A DNA stretch of 64,000 bases from Asterella californica. Its lineage: Eukaryota > Streptophyta > Marchantiopsida > Marchantiales > Aytoniaceae. This document shows, one piece after another, positions 49,081 through 64,000 of the stretch; within the stretch, counting starts at the first letter, position 1; every line of letters starts with the position of its first letter. Below the pieces are notes generated by a model. That model saw only the letters and a program-made list of their open reading frames with translations, did not search any database and was not told the origin of the DNA. The translations under genes and the position numbers were made by a program. Location of the stretch: contig JAYKYS010000015.1 in NCBI GenBank assembly GCA_036924285.1, positions 2,852,001 through 2,916,000 on the forward strand. Direction: 5' to 3'.

Positions 49081-52000
49081 CCACGAGTCCAGATATGTAC
49101 TTAGGCAGACCTTCAGGCAGAACTTGCTTGCTTATCTTATGTAGAACCGAAGAACGAATTTTGGTCTTGGTTAGTCTTTTCTTATAACTTTTTACTTGAT
49201 CAGATCGATCACCTTGAGTGCTCAGTCATACATGTCACTTTGTCCAGTCAGCAATATGTTGACAAAAAATACTATGTTTAACATAGAGAGAAGTAAGCAA
49301 ATGATTTAACATTAGTTTGTTCAAGTTTCTTATCGGATTACTACTCATGCCAAAAAGAGTTTCAAGTCTCAGTTATCAGTTTGACAGGCAAAGCGACATG
49401 TATGACCGGTAACTCCAGGTGAACGATCCGATCAAGCCAGAAATTATACTAAAAGTTTGATCAAGTCAGACTTTAGTTTTGGATTCTGGTCAAGTAAATT
49501 TCTTCACATCTTGCATAATGATCGTCACCTTTGCATTTCCCTTAAACTAACAACAGAGGAGGTTATACTGAAATGCTAGCCTACGAAAATAGACTGAAAA
49601 TATAAACACGTAATATTATTCCTCATGATTACAACTAGTAACAAAGACGAGGCAAAAAAGTATAATAACCCTAGAGTTCCATTTAATGCACCCATAAAAC
49701 TTATTTGAATTATTTCTGTGGATGGAAATTTAGTCCGAATCATTTCACTCTGTGTTGAGTTGTAGAACTTCCACAAAGGAGTTTGAAGGTTTAACTTGTG
49801 TGTATGATAGCGAGAAGTTATGTGATAGACGGAATTGCTAGTAAATTAAATCTCGTCTTAGAGCATTTCCACCGCAAGTCTTTAAAGGTTCCCCTAACCA
49901 GTTAGGGGGATAGTTAAGGAAAAAAATTTCTCACCGTTTATTTCTAACTAGTCTTTAATTTACAACATTCCCTAAAAGTTACCAGGTTTTTAAAACTTAA
50001 AGACTCTAATAAATACTCCTTAAACCAGAATTATACCGTTAGAGGAATTGTTTTGGGTGCTTGTGAAGAGGTTCGAGTTTGTGATGCTCTTTGGAGAACC
50101 ATTTAAATACTACAGTGTGAAATTTCTTTCTCAAAGATCAAGATCCTTCACTCTTAATCTGTAAAATAGAGATAAAGAGTTCTTTATCGCCGTATGGGTG
50201 GAGACGCAACTAGGACTATTTCGTGAATCAAATTCCATTCCTACCGGACGTGATAACTTTCTAAGAGCTCCCCAAAGAAGTGAAAAGTAGTGTAGGACGG
50301 GTCATCTGCAAGTGGCACTGCCGACGGACTGGTTCAGGAGGAGGAGGTAAGAGAAGGAGCAGAAGTCCGAGCTTAACGGGCTGCCATAACCACAAGGAGA
50401 ACTGAACATCCAAGTTCACCTTGAGTAAATATTTCCCGCTTGCACTACAAACCATTTTCCGCTTTCTTGGACCCGTTCTTCCTCCTGTGTACATGAATTT
50501 CTTTTGTAGTTTAGTAACTTCGTTAACCACGTACTGATTTGAGCAGAACCTTCCACGATTTATCTCTGGCAAGTGATGTGTTGAACATGGTTTCCAATCG
50601 AATGAAAGAATCAGCGAGATTGGCAAGGGCAGGCATCTGGAATCTCGTGATTCCCAATCGAATGAAAGAATATGGTGCGTTAACTCCGTCCAGGATGAGA
50701 TATATCAGCTCTTGGGGACAAGAGAACACAGCCTAGCGTATACACAAACTGAAAGAGTAAAATGCTCGTACATTGTTGTAGTGTATCATGGAATAGATTC
50801 TCAACGGAACGGAGAAAGATCTTTCAAGTGCCTGAAGGAACGGAAAGAGTAGCAGAGTCGTCATCAACAACGTCATGAGCAGGCAGCCAGCAGCAATAGA
50901 AGAAGAATCTACTACTAGCGGCGCAGCAGATGACAAAAATCCTTTTTATCTCTCGTGCACCAAATGCAAAGCAAATCAAGCATCTCCGCAAAACTCTCCA
51001 TTCAACTTCCACCTTGCCCTCGATTACACCGCCCCCAACTCTACAACGAACTATGTACTATCCACGGTCTGTTAAGATGATGCTACTGCTACTGTCCCAC
51101 CGCCGCCATGACAGACACAACAAATTGTGTCTATGGAATCATGTAAAGTGAGTTGCAAGCAGTGGATGTAGGCATGGCCGAAACAGGAAGCCCCACATGA
51201 GCTCGTGGGAGCTGAGGCTGATGAGGTGGTGGAGGACGAGGACGTGGTGCTGTGCTCACTGTAGCTGCTCGCACTTGTCTGCCTGATGGAGTCATGGCAC
51301 TGGATCTTCTTGCCAACTCGACACATAAAAGGTTTCCCACGTGAGAGGAGGGGAGAGAGAGAGAGAGCGAGAGTTTGAGTATGAAGTCGAGAGAGGGAGG
51401 AGGCAGGAGACTTGAGACTTTAGAGGACTTACCACAGAATCTCTCTCTTCCCTCTCTCTGCCTCTCTGTGGGGCCGAGAATCTTCACCTGTTCGCTCCGC
51501 CTTTTCCTCGCCTTCGCTTCCTGATTCTCCCACGTCGAAGCAGAGGGGGTTGGTCAAATCGCGAGCTGTAGAGACTCGGTCCACTGCGTCCCTCACAGGA
51601 GGAGGGAGCTCCCTGTCTTTGCTGCGTGGAGTTGTGCTTCTTCCCAGATCAGTTCATTCGTCTGATCTCGTGAGTGATGAGCGCCTATTTGCTTTGTGCA
51701 GAAAGGCTGGAGGTGGAGACAGTAGATAGATACATACACTTGGGAAGTGTTCAGGTGGCGGATCGATTGGGAGTTTGAACTTTGAAGAGCAGTTCCGTGG
51801 TCTTTTTCTTCCTCTGAGAAGAGCAGAGGAGAAGAAAAGAGAAAGAGAAGTGCAGAGAGGAACGAAAGTTCGTTCGTGCAGCAGGGAGGTGCCGAGTGCG
51901 GTGCGGATGAGATTATGGCGCCATAAAAGTCTGACGAGATTCAGAACTGAAAGAGAAAAGGATGATTCTACAATGGATTGATTGATTCTTAGACAGGACA

Positions 52001-55000
52001 CTCCGGACCTCGAGCTTACTGACAAACTTGACTGACTGAGCAGAGCAGAGGCAGTGGAAAGGAAAGGCAAGGCCTGGAGGGAAGGGAAGGGTACAGATCC
52101 CAGATCCAGAAAAAAGTGGAAGGTCTGCAGGTCTCCGTGCACTTTTTCTTCTAATATCATCTCTTGTCCCTGGTCTAGTCTCATCGTCCGTACACAAAGC
52201 GAATTCAGGAAGCAAGCAGGGAAGAGAGGTCGCTTGGTTGGGGATCTGGTCCGAGCATAGGATTCAATCAGTCAATATACAAGAAAGAAAGCGAAGGTAG
52301 GACGAGTGGGAGCAGAGAGGAGATGGAGCCCCGCGAGATACTGGAGAAGGTGGCGGTGGGGATGTTTGCAGTTCTTGTTCTGGGGCTCTCTCTTGTCGAT
52401 CAGACACAAGGAAAGTATGTAGTTGAAGAGAGGAGCCTGAGTGTTCTGTCGCCTGGGAGTCTGGAAGGGAAATTCGATGTTGCAGTGAGCAGTTTCGGTC
52501 GACCTGGCTACGCTGGATCAATTCTGGGGTCAGTGCAGTACCCAAAGCAAGGAGCTTCTGGGTGCACAGCCTTCGACAAGTTCCAGGTTTCGTTCAGGAA
52601 GTTGGACAGTGACTTCAGACATGCCCCCATAGCCCTGATTGAAAGCTCAGGAGAGTGTGACTTTGCCTGGAGAGTGTACAACGCTCAGCTTGCCGGTGCT
52701 GCGGGGGTTCTGATAATTGACAGTAAGGATGAGGATCTGCTCAAGATGGCCGATTCCAGATATGCAACCCCACCGTCGTCGGCCCAGTATGTAGTCAACA
52801 TCACCATTCCATCTGCTTTAGTGAACAAGACTCTGGGGGATAAGTTGAGGGCGGAGTTGACCACCGGCGGTGGTCAAATTAATGTAAAGCTGGGGTGGGG
52901 AGAAGCTCCCGTTGACCCTCTGACTTACGAGATCTGGACCATCAGTCAGGACAAATGCGGAGAGAGTTGTGATACCCAAGTCCAGTTCGTGCAGAACTTC
53001 AGAGGAGTGGCCCAGATGCTTGAAAAGGGTGGGTACACGGTTTTCACCCCACATTACATCGTCTGGTACTGCCCCCCCAGGTTTTTAGATTCCAAAGAAT
53101 GCAAGTCCCAGTGTTTGAACCATGGCAGGTACTGCTCTCCGGACCCAGAGGATGATTATGAAGCGGGCTACGAAGGCAAGGATGTGGTTACAGAAAACCT
53201 GAGGCAGCTGTGCATTCACAAGATTCTGACGGAGAAAAAGAAGCCTTGGGTTTGGTGGGACTATGTGTCAGATTTCCAACTCAGGTGCTCCATGAAAGAG
53301 GGAAAATTCACTCATGACTGCGGAGACACGGTTGCAGCATCCTTGGGCATAAATGTTACGGATGTCCGCGCTTGCATGGGAGATCCTGATGCAGATGTGG
53401 AGAATCCCTTGCTCAAAGCAGAGCAAGCTGGTCAAGCTGCAAATGGAGGTGAACGAGGTGATATCATGGTTACCCCCACTCTTGTGATCAATGACAGACA
53501 GTATAAGGGAAGGCTGGAGAACAAGGCTGTGCTCAGAGCCATGTGTGCTCTTTTTGACGAGGGAACGGAGCCTTCTCCCTGTCTGGGCGATGCCATCCAG
53601 ACCAATGAATGCCTGGATAACAATGGAGGATGTTGGGCTGATAAGTCGGGCCTTGTGACAGCGTGCAGAGACACTTTCAAAGGCAGGGTTTGTGAGTGTC
53701 CTTATTATCAGGGAGTTCGATTCAAAGGTGACGGTTATCAGTCCTGTGTTCCAACTGGAGATTTTAGATGTACCATCAATAACGCTGGTTGTTGGGAAGA
53801 GACTCGAGGCAACCGGAGCTTCTCTGCCTGCTCTGGCCAAAAGCCTGAAGGTTGTGAATGCCCAAGCGGCTTCAGAGGAAATGGTGTGGATTCATGTGAG
53901 AACATTGATGTGTGCAAGGAAAAGAAGAAGTGCCAGTGTGCCGATTGCACGTGTACGGACACTTGGGGAAGCTATGACTGCCAGTGTGATGGTGATTTGG
54001 TCTACCTTGCGGACCATGATGCCTGTGTGAGGAAAAACGTTCTAGAGCAGAAAGGAGTAATATGGTTTACCGTTGCAGTTGTGGGTTTGGCCGTGTTGTC
54101 GGTGGTGATCGTTGGATTCGTTGTGTACAAATACAGAGTCAGGACGTACATGGATTCCAGGATTAGAGCTACTCTTGCGCAGTACATGCCGCTGGATTCT
54201 AGCAGTCAGGATATCTACAGACATCTACAAGAAGAAGGGTGATTTATTTCATGCTCATCTAAGTTGATCGGGGGTTGTTTCGACTTGAAAGTTAGCCAGC
54301 CAATTACAGGGGAGACGGTCAAGTCCGTGAGTAATTCAGTGCGGCATGAGTTAGTTGTTACTAGTAGTGAGTTGTAAATTTTCGTGTACTATGATTGCTA
54401 CGAGAAGATGATTCTCTAGAGATAAATGAAAGCAGGAATAGATGTGCTTAATTGTTACTTGTCTAAGGAAGCCGCAAGGAAAGGATCTGTACTAAGACCT
54501 GCTCAACACAGCAAGAACTCGCAAAAAAGAAATCAAATACTGTCAAATGCTGAAAGCCAAGAATGTCGCATGCTCCTTACAAATATGTCAGACTCCAAAG
54601 CTTAACCAGAGGCACGTTAGAACAGTGATATGTAATGTAGGTCATTTGTCGTATTCAGAACGATAAAAGTTTATTATTCTGCGCAAGAGAAATGACCTTC
54701 TGCAATCTTTAGCCTTATAGCATAATCGAGGAATGGGTTTCAGTTGCAGACATTCTTGATTCCACATATCTTTCATCATAAACGAAAGGATTCTCACATT
54801 TCCAAGAGTGTAAAAGTGTGGTCCGCACTGATCCGCTTACCACTACGATTGACAACTGCCAGATTACCAGCAACGACAAGAAACAGAAATGATACGACAA
54901 GGCCAAGCGGCACTCAGTGCGTGAAGTGCAGTGAATTGCAGTGACCTATCATCAACTCCTCTGTCCCAGATGCTGCTGCAGGGGGCCTTGCCATACGTAC

Positions 55001-58000
55001 CACAAGGATCATATCCTCAAACAAAAACCTTAGTGCGTGCCTTCCGTCATTCAAGGTTCACGATGAGTGAGATGCAGTGAACTCCTAAGTACTTAAATTC
55101 CCCAGAGCTACGGAGGATACAAGTCTGAAACGATGGTTTACCGCTCCTGTTTGGAGGACATTGACCAGCGGAAGCAATTGTACAAGACGACGCAAGATAC
55201 AAGAAAGAAAGAACACGCCGCAAGTCTAGACAATGACAGTGGCCGGCCGCAACTGGTCTCACAAGTCACAATCCGACGCCGTACGTTCGTTACGTACAAG
55301 CATGGGATTGTGACCTGTGGGACCAGACTGTTAAAGAACCAAACCACGTGAATACTCTTCACTGTAGAAGTTATATCAGTAAAGGGATCAGTCGACTCAT
55401 CATTTCCCAAGAGGGGGTTGTTATATACTTTAACCTATGGACAAGAGGTTAGTCACTAATCAGTCATTAGTCATAGAGATGTGCCTAAAGAGGTGACTAT
55501 AGAGAGACTATAGAGATGACTATAGATGTGACTACTAGAGGTGACTATAGACTAGACATTATCTTTAACACCCCTTCTTAATGTCAGTGGTACTGAATAT
55601 ACACCAAGTTCAAGTCTCAATTTTTGAAACTTGTCTGAAGACAAAGTCTTGGTGAATATATCAGCAGTTTGGTCATCAGTTGTTACCCATTGAGTAACAA
55701 CCTCTCCCGAAATTATTTTCTCCCTGATGAAGTGGACTTGCACTTCAATGTGCTTTGTTCTAGCATGATGCACTGGATTTTTCGCCAATGCTATTGCACT
55801 CATGCTATCAGTCCAGATTACTGTTGGAATGTTTTGGTTGACACCTACATCCTCCAACATCCATCTTAGCCAAATGGCCTCTCGTGCTGCATTACACAGG
55901 CCACGATATTCTGCTTCAGAGGAGGATAAAGCAATAGTTGGTTGCTTTTTACACTGCCAAGTGATGGCACCTCCTCCCAGCATAAATACGAATCCAGACA
56001 TTGATTTACGATCTGTAGAATCACCTGCCCAATCAGCATCTGTAAATCCAACAAGTCCAAGTGACTTATCTGAGCTATATCTGAGTCCATAGCTGATAGT
56101 TCTCCTGAGGTAGCGCAAAACTCTCTTTGCTGCCCTCATATGTATAAGTGTGGGAGACTCCATATTCTGACTGAGTTTGCTGACTGCAAACAAAATATCT
56201 GGTCTTGTAGTGACAGCCAGATAAATTAACTTCCCGATCAGCTTCCTGAACTCTGTTGCATCTGTCTGTTCATCATCAACAGAAGAACTTTGCCACTCCT
56301 TTGAGATAACCATAGGAGTAGGCGCAGGCTTGCACTTCTCCATCTGGAAATCCTGAAGTATACTTTCTGTGTACCTTGCCTGAGAGAGGTATAACATTTC
56401 GTTGTGTTCCAGAAACTGAACTCCAAGACAAAAGTTGAGAAGTCCTAGATCCTTCATATCAGACTCTTGCATTAGAGCTTGCTGAATCTTCTTTACTCCT
56501 CCTTGATTACTTCCGGATATTATCAGGTCATCCACGTATAGTAACAGTAACACAATACCTTGAGAAGTAATCAAAACATAGAAGTTTGGATCACCTCTTG
56601 TAGGAGAGAAGCCTTGCTGCTTCAAGAAGGTGTCTATTCTTGTGTACCAAGCTCTTGGAGCTTGTTTGAGGCCATATAATGCCTTGTGCAGCTTGCACAC
56701 TAACTGTTCACCTCCTTGACGAACAAAACCAGGTGGTTGCTGCAAGTAGATATCTTCTTCAAGAATGCCATTAAGGAATGCATTCTTAACATCCATTTGT
56801 AGACACTTCCAACCATGTTGTTTTGCAAGAACACAAAGAACTCGGATAGAGTTAAGTTTTACCACAGGTATGAAGGTCTCTTGAAAATCTTCTGCAGTAT
56901 GCAAATAACCTTTTGCAACAAGGCGAGCCTTGTATCTCTCAATAGTTCCATCCGCATGCCTCTTGATCTTATAAACCCACTTACAGCCAAGTGCTTTCCT
57001 GTTTGCTGGAAGAGGTACTAGGCTCCAGGTTGCGTTTTTGAGTAGTGCATCATATTCTTCCTGCATAGCACGTCTCCATTGATCCTTACTGAAAGCTTCC
57101 TCGAATGTAATAGTTTCTCCATCACCTTGAGCTTCAGCCATGAGAATATAATCCTCTAGCCTTGCAGGAACCTTCCTTGTTCTGATAGGTCTCCTTGGTT
57201 GGGTAGCAAGATTCGAATCTGGAGTAGGCTGATGAATGAGAGGCGAATCTATTGTAGTTGGACCTGATTCAGTAACCTCAACTTGTGTGGGTGGTGTAGG
57301 AGGTGGTTGTAGTTGAGCTTGAGGTTCTTCTTCATGGTTCTCTGATGTAGGTGTTTGGATAGAGAGAGGTGGTAGGTCAGAAAGATGGTGTTGTGTGTTT
57401 CGAGATGAAGGGATCTCTAAAAACACTAGATCTCGACTGATGATGATCTTTCTTGCAGCACTCAATAGCCTATATCCCTTTTCTCTTGCTGGATATCCTA
57501 TGTACACAGATCTGAGATCTATTGCAGTAATTTTTGCAGGAGTTGAAACATATGCTTTACATCCAAAAATTCGTAGGTTAGAGAGGTCTGGTTTCTTCCC
57601 TGTGAAAGCTTCGAATGGAGTTTTGTTGTTCACAGCATTTGTTGGACTTCTGTTGAGAAGGTAGACCGCAGTATTGACAGCTTCAGCCCAAAGATCTTTT
57701 GGAAGATCTTGCTCAAGAAGTAGACTTCTTGCCATCTCCACAACAGTTCTGTTTTTCCTTTCAACAACTCCATTTTGCTGAGGCGTGTAAGCTGTAGTCA
57801 ATTGTCGCAATATCCCCTTCTCAGCGAAATATTGGTCAGCTGCCTTGGAAGTGAACTCTCCTCCTCTATCACTTCGTAGTTGCTTCACTTGCTGTCCAGT
57901 CTGTCTTTCTACCATGTCAACAAGCTGTTGAAAATTTGAGAGTGCTTCAGACTTTCTTAACAGGAAGAAAACCCAAATGTATCTCGAGAAGTCATCAACA

Positions 58001-61000
58001 ACCAGCATAAAGTACTTAGAACCTCCAAGTGAAATAGTCTCAGTAGGTCCACAGAGATCTGTATGTAACAGCTGAAGGATATCTGTTGCCCTTGTTGCAG
58101 TAGTCTTGAAGAACTTCCTTCGAGTCTGTTTAGATCTGAGACAAACTTCACATGGGGTGTTTACAGGGGCGAGTTTGGAAACACCAAGTGCTAAGTTTTC
58201 ATGAAACAACTTCTGCATTCTCTGATAGTGTAAATGTCCAAGTCGTAGATGCCATAAATGGCTCGTCTCTGTTACAGCAGCAAGAACTGGAGCTACCAAG
58301 GGTAAGGCTTGTAACTCATACAAGTGGCCAACCTTCAGCCCTGTAGCTACTATAGATCCTTGGTCAAGAATTGAACATCCTTGTGCATCAAATGACAGTT
58401 GAAATCCGTTTGCAGCAAGTTTACCAACACTCAGAAGATTATGTACTACACCAGGTACAAACCAGACACCTCCGATGATTCTTATCTGACCTGAAGGTAG
58501 CTTAATACGAATGTTACCTTCCCCCTAGACTTGGTAGCCCTTACCATCTCCTAGTCGAATCTCTGGTCCATTAAGAGGATGAAAGTCTTGAAACCACTCC
58601 TTCTTTGAGGTGATATGATTTGATGCTCCAGAATCAATCCACCATTGTTGGTCATGGGTGTCTGTATACATGGCAGTAAAGAACAACTTCTCTTCGTGAT
58701 CAGTTGTCTGTACGAAGTTATCTCTGTTGTTGGTGTTGGAACGTTGATCAAATGCCTTCTTCTTGCACTCATAGGCGAAATGACCACGTTTCTTACAGTA
58801 GTTACAGTTCCCAGGTTTTGGTTTGCTGGAGTTGTGCTCTGAGTCACGTTTGTTGAACTTGCCTCTCTTGTTGTCCCAATGCTCCTTTTGTTTGGATTGC
58901 GAGTCTTGAGTTCTACCCCGCTTATGATCTCTCTTCTTGGAGAAGAAAGCTGCATCAGTTGTTGTAGTTGTTTGAGTTGACTTGGTTTCGATATTCATTG
59001 CTTCTTGCAAAGCTAATGTTTGCAGTTTTTCAAATGAGACAGGCTCCTTGCGAACATCCACTGCTTTGACGAAGTGCTCATACGGTTCTGGTAAGCTTTG
59101 GAGCACTATAAGCCCAAGTCGTCTTCATCTATACCTCCACCTAGGTTCTTCAGTTGTTGTAGCAACCCTTTGACAGTATTGAAGTGCTCTTCGAGTGAGA
59201 TGCCTGCAACCATCTGCAAAGTGTTTAACTTTCTGCGTAGCATTCTCTTCCTCCCTCGAGCAGCTCCTTCGTGCTTCTTGGTGAAAGTATCCCAAGCATC
59301 TTTAGAGGTTTTAGCCTCCAAGATATCCATGATTTCCGAGTCTTTAATTGTCATCTTGATGATGGCAAGTGCTTGTTGATCTCTCTTGTTCCAAGCTTTG
59401 ACAGCAGCTGGTGAATCGATAGGTCTTTCTTCTTCACCCAACACTATGTCCCATAAGTCGTAGTTCTGAAAAATGGCTTGAACCTTGAAGCACCATATTG
59501 GATAGTTGGTGCTTTCCAACTTATGATGATCATGAAGTAGGTTGTCACTAACGTTAACCATCGATCGAAAGTAAAGTAGGTGGGAAAAATCTGGAACTCC
59601 TCAAAGTGGTTGTGGAGGAGGAAGTAGTGTCTATATTGTAGTTCTCTGCAGTCTAGTCCTACATGGCAAAAATCTCAGAAACGCGAAAATCGATCGTTAA
59701 GGCCTTCAAAAGTGCAGTCAAAGATCCGTTGACCAAGGGTTCCCGAAAGTAAAACTTCCTTATATGAGGTCCGTTTGGGTCGAAAGTTGAACCGTTGAAT
59801 CGGAGCCTTATTAACCCCAAATTCACTCTCAGATTTGTCTAATTCGATCTCCTTCCCCTCCAAAAACACAATCAAAGGTAGTTTGACCAGAAATTTGCGC
59901 CTTCTTTCTCATTTTTCAGTTGAAGGTGGTGTGCTCACTCTATGTCCTTTTCACTCTCTGGTTCTTCATTCTCCTTGCTAATGCTCGTGCCTTAGCTCTG
60001 ATACCATGTTAAAGAACCAAACCAAGTGAATACTCTTCACTGTAGAAGTTATATTAGTAAAGGGATCAGTCGACTCATCATCTCCCAAGAGGGGGGTTGT
60101 TATATACTCTAACCTATGGACAAGAGGTTAGTCACTAGTCAGTCATTAGTCATAGAGATGTGCCTAAAGAGGTGACTATAGAGAGACTATAGAGATGACT
60201 ATAGATGTGACTACTAGAGATGACTATAGACTAGACATTATCTTTAACACAGACTAGGTCCTCCAAAAAGAACCGAACGCATTTACCTCCAACCTCTACT
60301 TGTCGATATGCATTTGAAATCCTTTGAAAGCATAAATACCTAGCTTCAGTAGATTTTACTGAATATCCATCCCAAGCGTACTAGCGGGAAATGAGAGGAA
60401 GACGACAAGCGAGCATAACTACGGGGAAAATAAATGTACGCAATTGGGTGTACTGTCAAATTTTAGATGGCCGTTGAAGGGGAAGTACGCCTTCCTTATC
60501 ATTTTATTTATTGTAATGGATGTACGGTCGATTTTCTGAAGGGAAGAGCACCTTATCGAAAGTTGTATATAGCGCTGTATCGAAAGCTGGTTTACGAGAG
60601 CCGGCTGTCGTAATGAAGCCGCGCACTACTAGCTTCACGACTAGCGGCTTTCATAATGAAGTCACGCAGTATCGAGGTATCGTGCTCGTTTGGTCGCAAG
60701 GGTGGACGAGCGATGCTTGTTTCGTTCCATGATGGCTTTTGACAGACTAGCGACGTGCTCGTTTTGTCTGCTCGTTTTCCTGGTTGAATTAGGTTATAGA
60801 GCTCTAATGCTTTCCAACTGGGAGTAGGCAGAGACGGACCACGGACACAAAGCTTGCTTCTCTTCGGTTCTCCGGGCTGTTGTTGTTTCAATCTCATCTT
60901 TTTCTTTCTTGTCTTTTGCTGCGGACGCTGCGAGCTATCAACAGAGGTTTAGCACATTTTCGATGTCTTGGTTTACTTCACTCACGTGTTTAGGTTTCAC

Positions 61001-64000
61001 ATGAAATGATCTGGTGTTCTTTTCTTTTCAAGAAAGTCTGCCGCGATAGGACGGAATGGGCTTCATCGAACTTGGACATGCTTGCACGGCAAGAGAGTAT
61101 GGGATAAAATGCACAACGTGTAAAGATAAGTGTTCCGCTCGATCCATTGCATGGAAGGGTCAATGAGTGCTTGGTCTTAATATATTGTATAGAGGAGTCG
61201 GCCATTAATGATACCGCAGAAGAAGTCGTAAGTTAAGCGGAAGATGTTGAGCAGTTTCCTGTCGACAGTTCTGATATTGTGGAGCCGTCGCAGACATTTC
61301 TCTCTTTGCACTTATCTCTCTATAGTTCCCAGTCTCTCTTACCTGTCCATCGAGAGACCTATGATATGATTTGCAGAGAAGACACTTGAGCTAACTCACA
61401 CATATATTTATTTGAACATCACTTCTGCTTGAAAAATCGTGCTATTTTTGCTGAAGTTTGACTACGTGAAGATTACCAAAACTTGTTCTCCATGCCATTT
61501 GCACTCTATTCCACTACAGTGGCTGGATGACCCCTATAGATTTTTCTCGTATTCGTATGATAGTCTCTCTCTTTACTTGCAAGATCGCAGATTCTGCTTG
61601 TTTTTCTACCCTATCTTCTTTAATGATTTCGACGACAGTTTAGAATCTATTGTGGCTTGCTTATACAGGACGCTCTCGCTACCTTGCTTATGCTTTGTTC
61701 TCGATCCGTTTGAGTTGTCGTCACTTTTTTTCCTTTTCACGAGATGATGTCGTTGAGGAGAGAAGCGAGAGCGAGGAGGTCGAGCCTCAAAATGTCAATG
61801 ACAGTTTGCAGGACCAGGACTGACCTCGATATATCTTTGTTTTCCTTGCTTTCTCAATTTCTTCATACGTAATGTCTGTCAAGAGTCTTTTCTGTAGAAC
61901 GTGGAGGTAACCTCCTCCACTTACACTTCCAAGCGATGATTCGTATCTACGCCAAGTCTTGTATTGACATCAAGAAACGTTTAGTGCAGGCTCTTAGATG
62001 GGTCCAAAACAAACCCGTTGGTGAGGAACTCAGTGTGAAGCTGTTGTTGAAGAAGGGACTGCACATGTTCGTCGGAATGATGAGACACTGTCTTAAAGAC
62101 GATAGAGAGCTGCACCATATAGCCGCAATGAAGAACATCAACGAGTCCATCATCGCAGACGAGAAAGAGCTTTTCATGTTACTCGTTGCTGCAGACACAA
62201 AGAATCCAGTGGAGCTAACAATTTTCAATATATTCTAGAGGGCGCTTCAGTTCAACATGTACAAGAGCTTCAATCCGCTGTCAACAATATTTCCATGTTG
62301 TCTACGCACAATGCTTATGTCTGACAAATATATGTAGTCTCTCAAGTGACTTCTTCAACACGGAATACATAAGAGACGCTCCGACGCATTGTGGAGTTTC
62401 ATTGTCAGTCCTCGAGACATTACTCCCGAGGACATAAATAAAACTTTTTTTCAGGAAAAACCAGCACTGCCCACATTGCAACCATAGATACTACCAGTAC
62501 GTTGGCAAGAAAGACGATGAAGAGGAGCCAGCAGAAGCGGCATCTGAACCAGACATGCAAGCTCCTGATGACGGCCCCTCTGCTTGATTACATACCGCTT
62601 GCCGGTGCAATGCTATGATCAACTGCCTCAGATAGATGTTTCTTGATCCACTATGGTCTTCTGCTTCTGCACGCATGAAGACACTACTCTTTTCATCTTC
62701 CGAGGTGGAAGATCTCTTCCCACTGCAGGAGCGGTTCTCTTTGCTGCATTTCCTCGAGTCGCAGTCAGAATGTCAACCCATACTTCGGCTTCTGGAGTCT
62801 TCGAAAGACTCCATGTAGTTGCAGAAGCTGTCTTCTGTGCGATCTTGGTGCTCAACGTCTTCTCCTAAGAATCCGACTCTGATCCAGAATGAATGATCGG
62901 GAAAGAGGTGCTCTTCCTAGGCACACTCCTAGGCCCCATCTTCCTCGACGGTGATGCGTCTTTTGTACCGTTGGAGTCGTCTTCGCGCACCAGAAGCGTC
63001 TTCTGATGAGTGCTTGGTCTCGTCTGAGGCACTGAACTGGGAGGGGGAGTCACGGTCGCTGCTCGATCTTCCTCTCCGGAGGTCTCTTCTTTCACCTCGC
63101 ACTGTCCGGTTGGTCCATACCTCACCAACTGGTCTTCTGTCAAATCTCTCTTGGACCCCTACAGATAACAGAAGAACAGGGTGAGGTGCTTTCCTGCTGG
63201 GGTGCCCAAGTACACCAACCCTGCCTAGATGTAAACATGGAAGAAGGCGCTCCAATTGACGGGCAGTCCATCCCAGATGGCTTCCAGGAACTCCACGTCT
63301 TGATCTCTAAGGTATCTTGTTTTCTGCGCCTTCCCCTTGGGAAAGAGGTGAAGAAACAGCTTCGCCAGAAGACGCTTCCGCGGCTCCCGGTAAGCTTCGA
63401 TCTTCCACTCATTCCTCTCCTATCTATCTTCCAAGAAGAGACAAGTCGTGCTTCCAGACACATGTCACTTTCCAGAGATCATCGGTAAGATCTTCTTCTC
63501 GAGCTCGTATCCTCGGTTCTCAGATTCTGATATGTGAAAAGTCCTGCGTCACCACTCCACCGTACAGGAAGACGGTTGCACATAGACAGTGTTGCCCAAA
63601 CCTCCTCCAAAAGATCCTGGTCTGCGAGGTTCCAATCCCACAGGAAGAAGTCGAGATCCAACTCCTTGATGAAGGGTTTGGCCTCTGCCAATTCTGCGAT
63701 GGGTAACACCAACCCTCGAGGATGCATCGACATGCTTCGAGCTCTGTTACACTTAGCCACATGTACTTGTTGTGAGTCGAAGGCTCAGTCCTTCCCAAGT
63801 CCTCACAGTCTAGTTTCCACTCTCAGAATACAACTATTCCGTCTTCCGGGATTCTAACAGTGCTTCTTAAGTACTTCTCGTCTTCCGAGCTATATCTAAA
63901 TAATCCTAACTAAGTAAGGCATCGCATGGATTCCCAAGAAGACAACTCACCTTGCGTTTCATCTTACTTCATAACAGAAGATACAAGATACGTGAGAAGC

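Overview
The window is plant nuclear DNA, most likely from a bryophyte. It holds one clearly intact host gene, a single-exon vacuolar sorting receptor (52323-54242, +). Most of the rest is transposable-element DNA of several ages. A liverwort such as Marchantia is my best guess. It rests on the type of retroelements and on degraded ORF relics that resemble liverwort repeat-family proteins as I remember them. No database could be consulted, so the organism call is inference.

Layout. 1-6700: AT-rich intergenic DNA with a weak candidate short exon (2596) and two members of a dispersed hairpin repeat. 6731-19640: an old, heavily decayed Ty3/gypsy element of Tat/Athila type. It has LTR relics built of ~46-bp tandem units, a tRNA-Asp-like primer site at 8724, then gag, protease, RT, RNase H and integrase remnants. 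It is interrupted by a 4.6-kb foreign segment (11573-16230) and by a ~300-bp terminal-inverted-repeat element inside RT (17094-17391). 19640-23000: intergenic, with more hairpin repeats.

23000-36180: a nested transposon. A PIF/Harbinger element has a DDE transposase relic on + and a Myb/SANT-like ORF1 relic on -. Its transposase ORF is split by a 10.7-kb Ty3/gypsy element (23753-34478) of an unusual lineage with a DHG protease site and an FLDD reverse transcriptase site. Removing the insert and one copy of the 4-bp target duplication restores the transposase reading frame at the junction.

36200-41900: intergenic, with short tandem repeats and the best-preserved member of the twin-hairpin repeat family (40223-40316). 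41945-49080: a nearly complete young chromovirus (Ty3/gypsy, - strand) with ~99% identical LTRs, an iMet primer site and a gag-pol frame broken by one TAG. 49081-52322: intergenic DNA and the receptor-gene promoter/leader with GA/CT tracts. 52323-54242: the receptor CDS. 55329-60249: a complete-length Ty1/copia element (- strand) with a 5-bp target duplication and two coding lesions. 60250-64000: intergenic DNA, one unrecognised 100-aa ORF, and a degraded minus-strand ORF relic.

The genes do not form a pathway. The host gene encodes a sorting receptor of the secretory route, and the rest is a stratified record of transposition. The most novel-looking signals are the dispersed twin-hairpin family whose arms co-vary between copies, the DHG-protease gypsy lineage with a clean C-to-T type stop signature, and LTR tandem arrays carrying TGACGTCA-like motifs.
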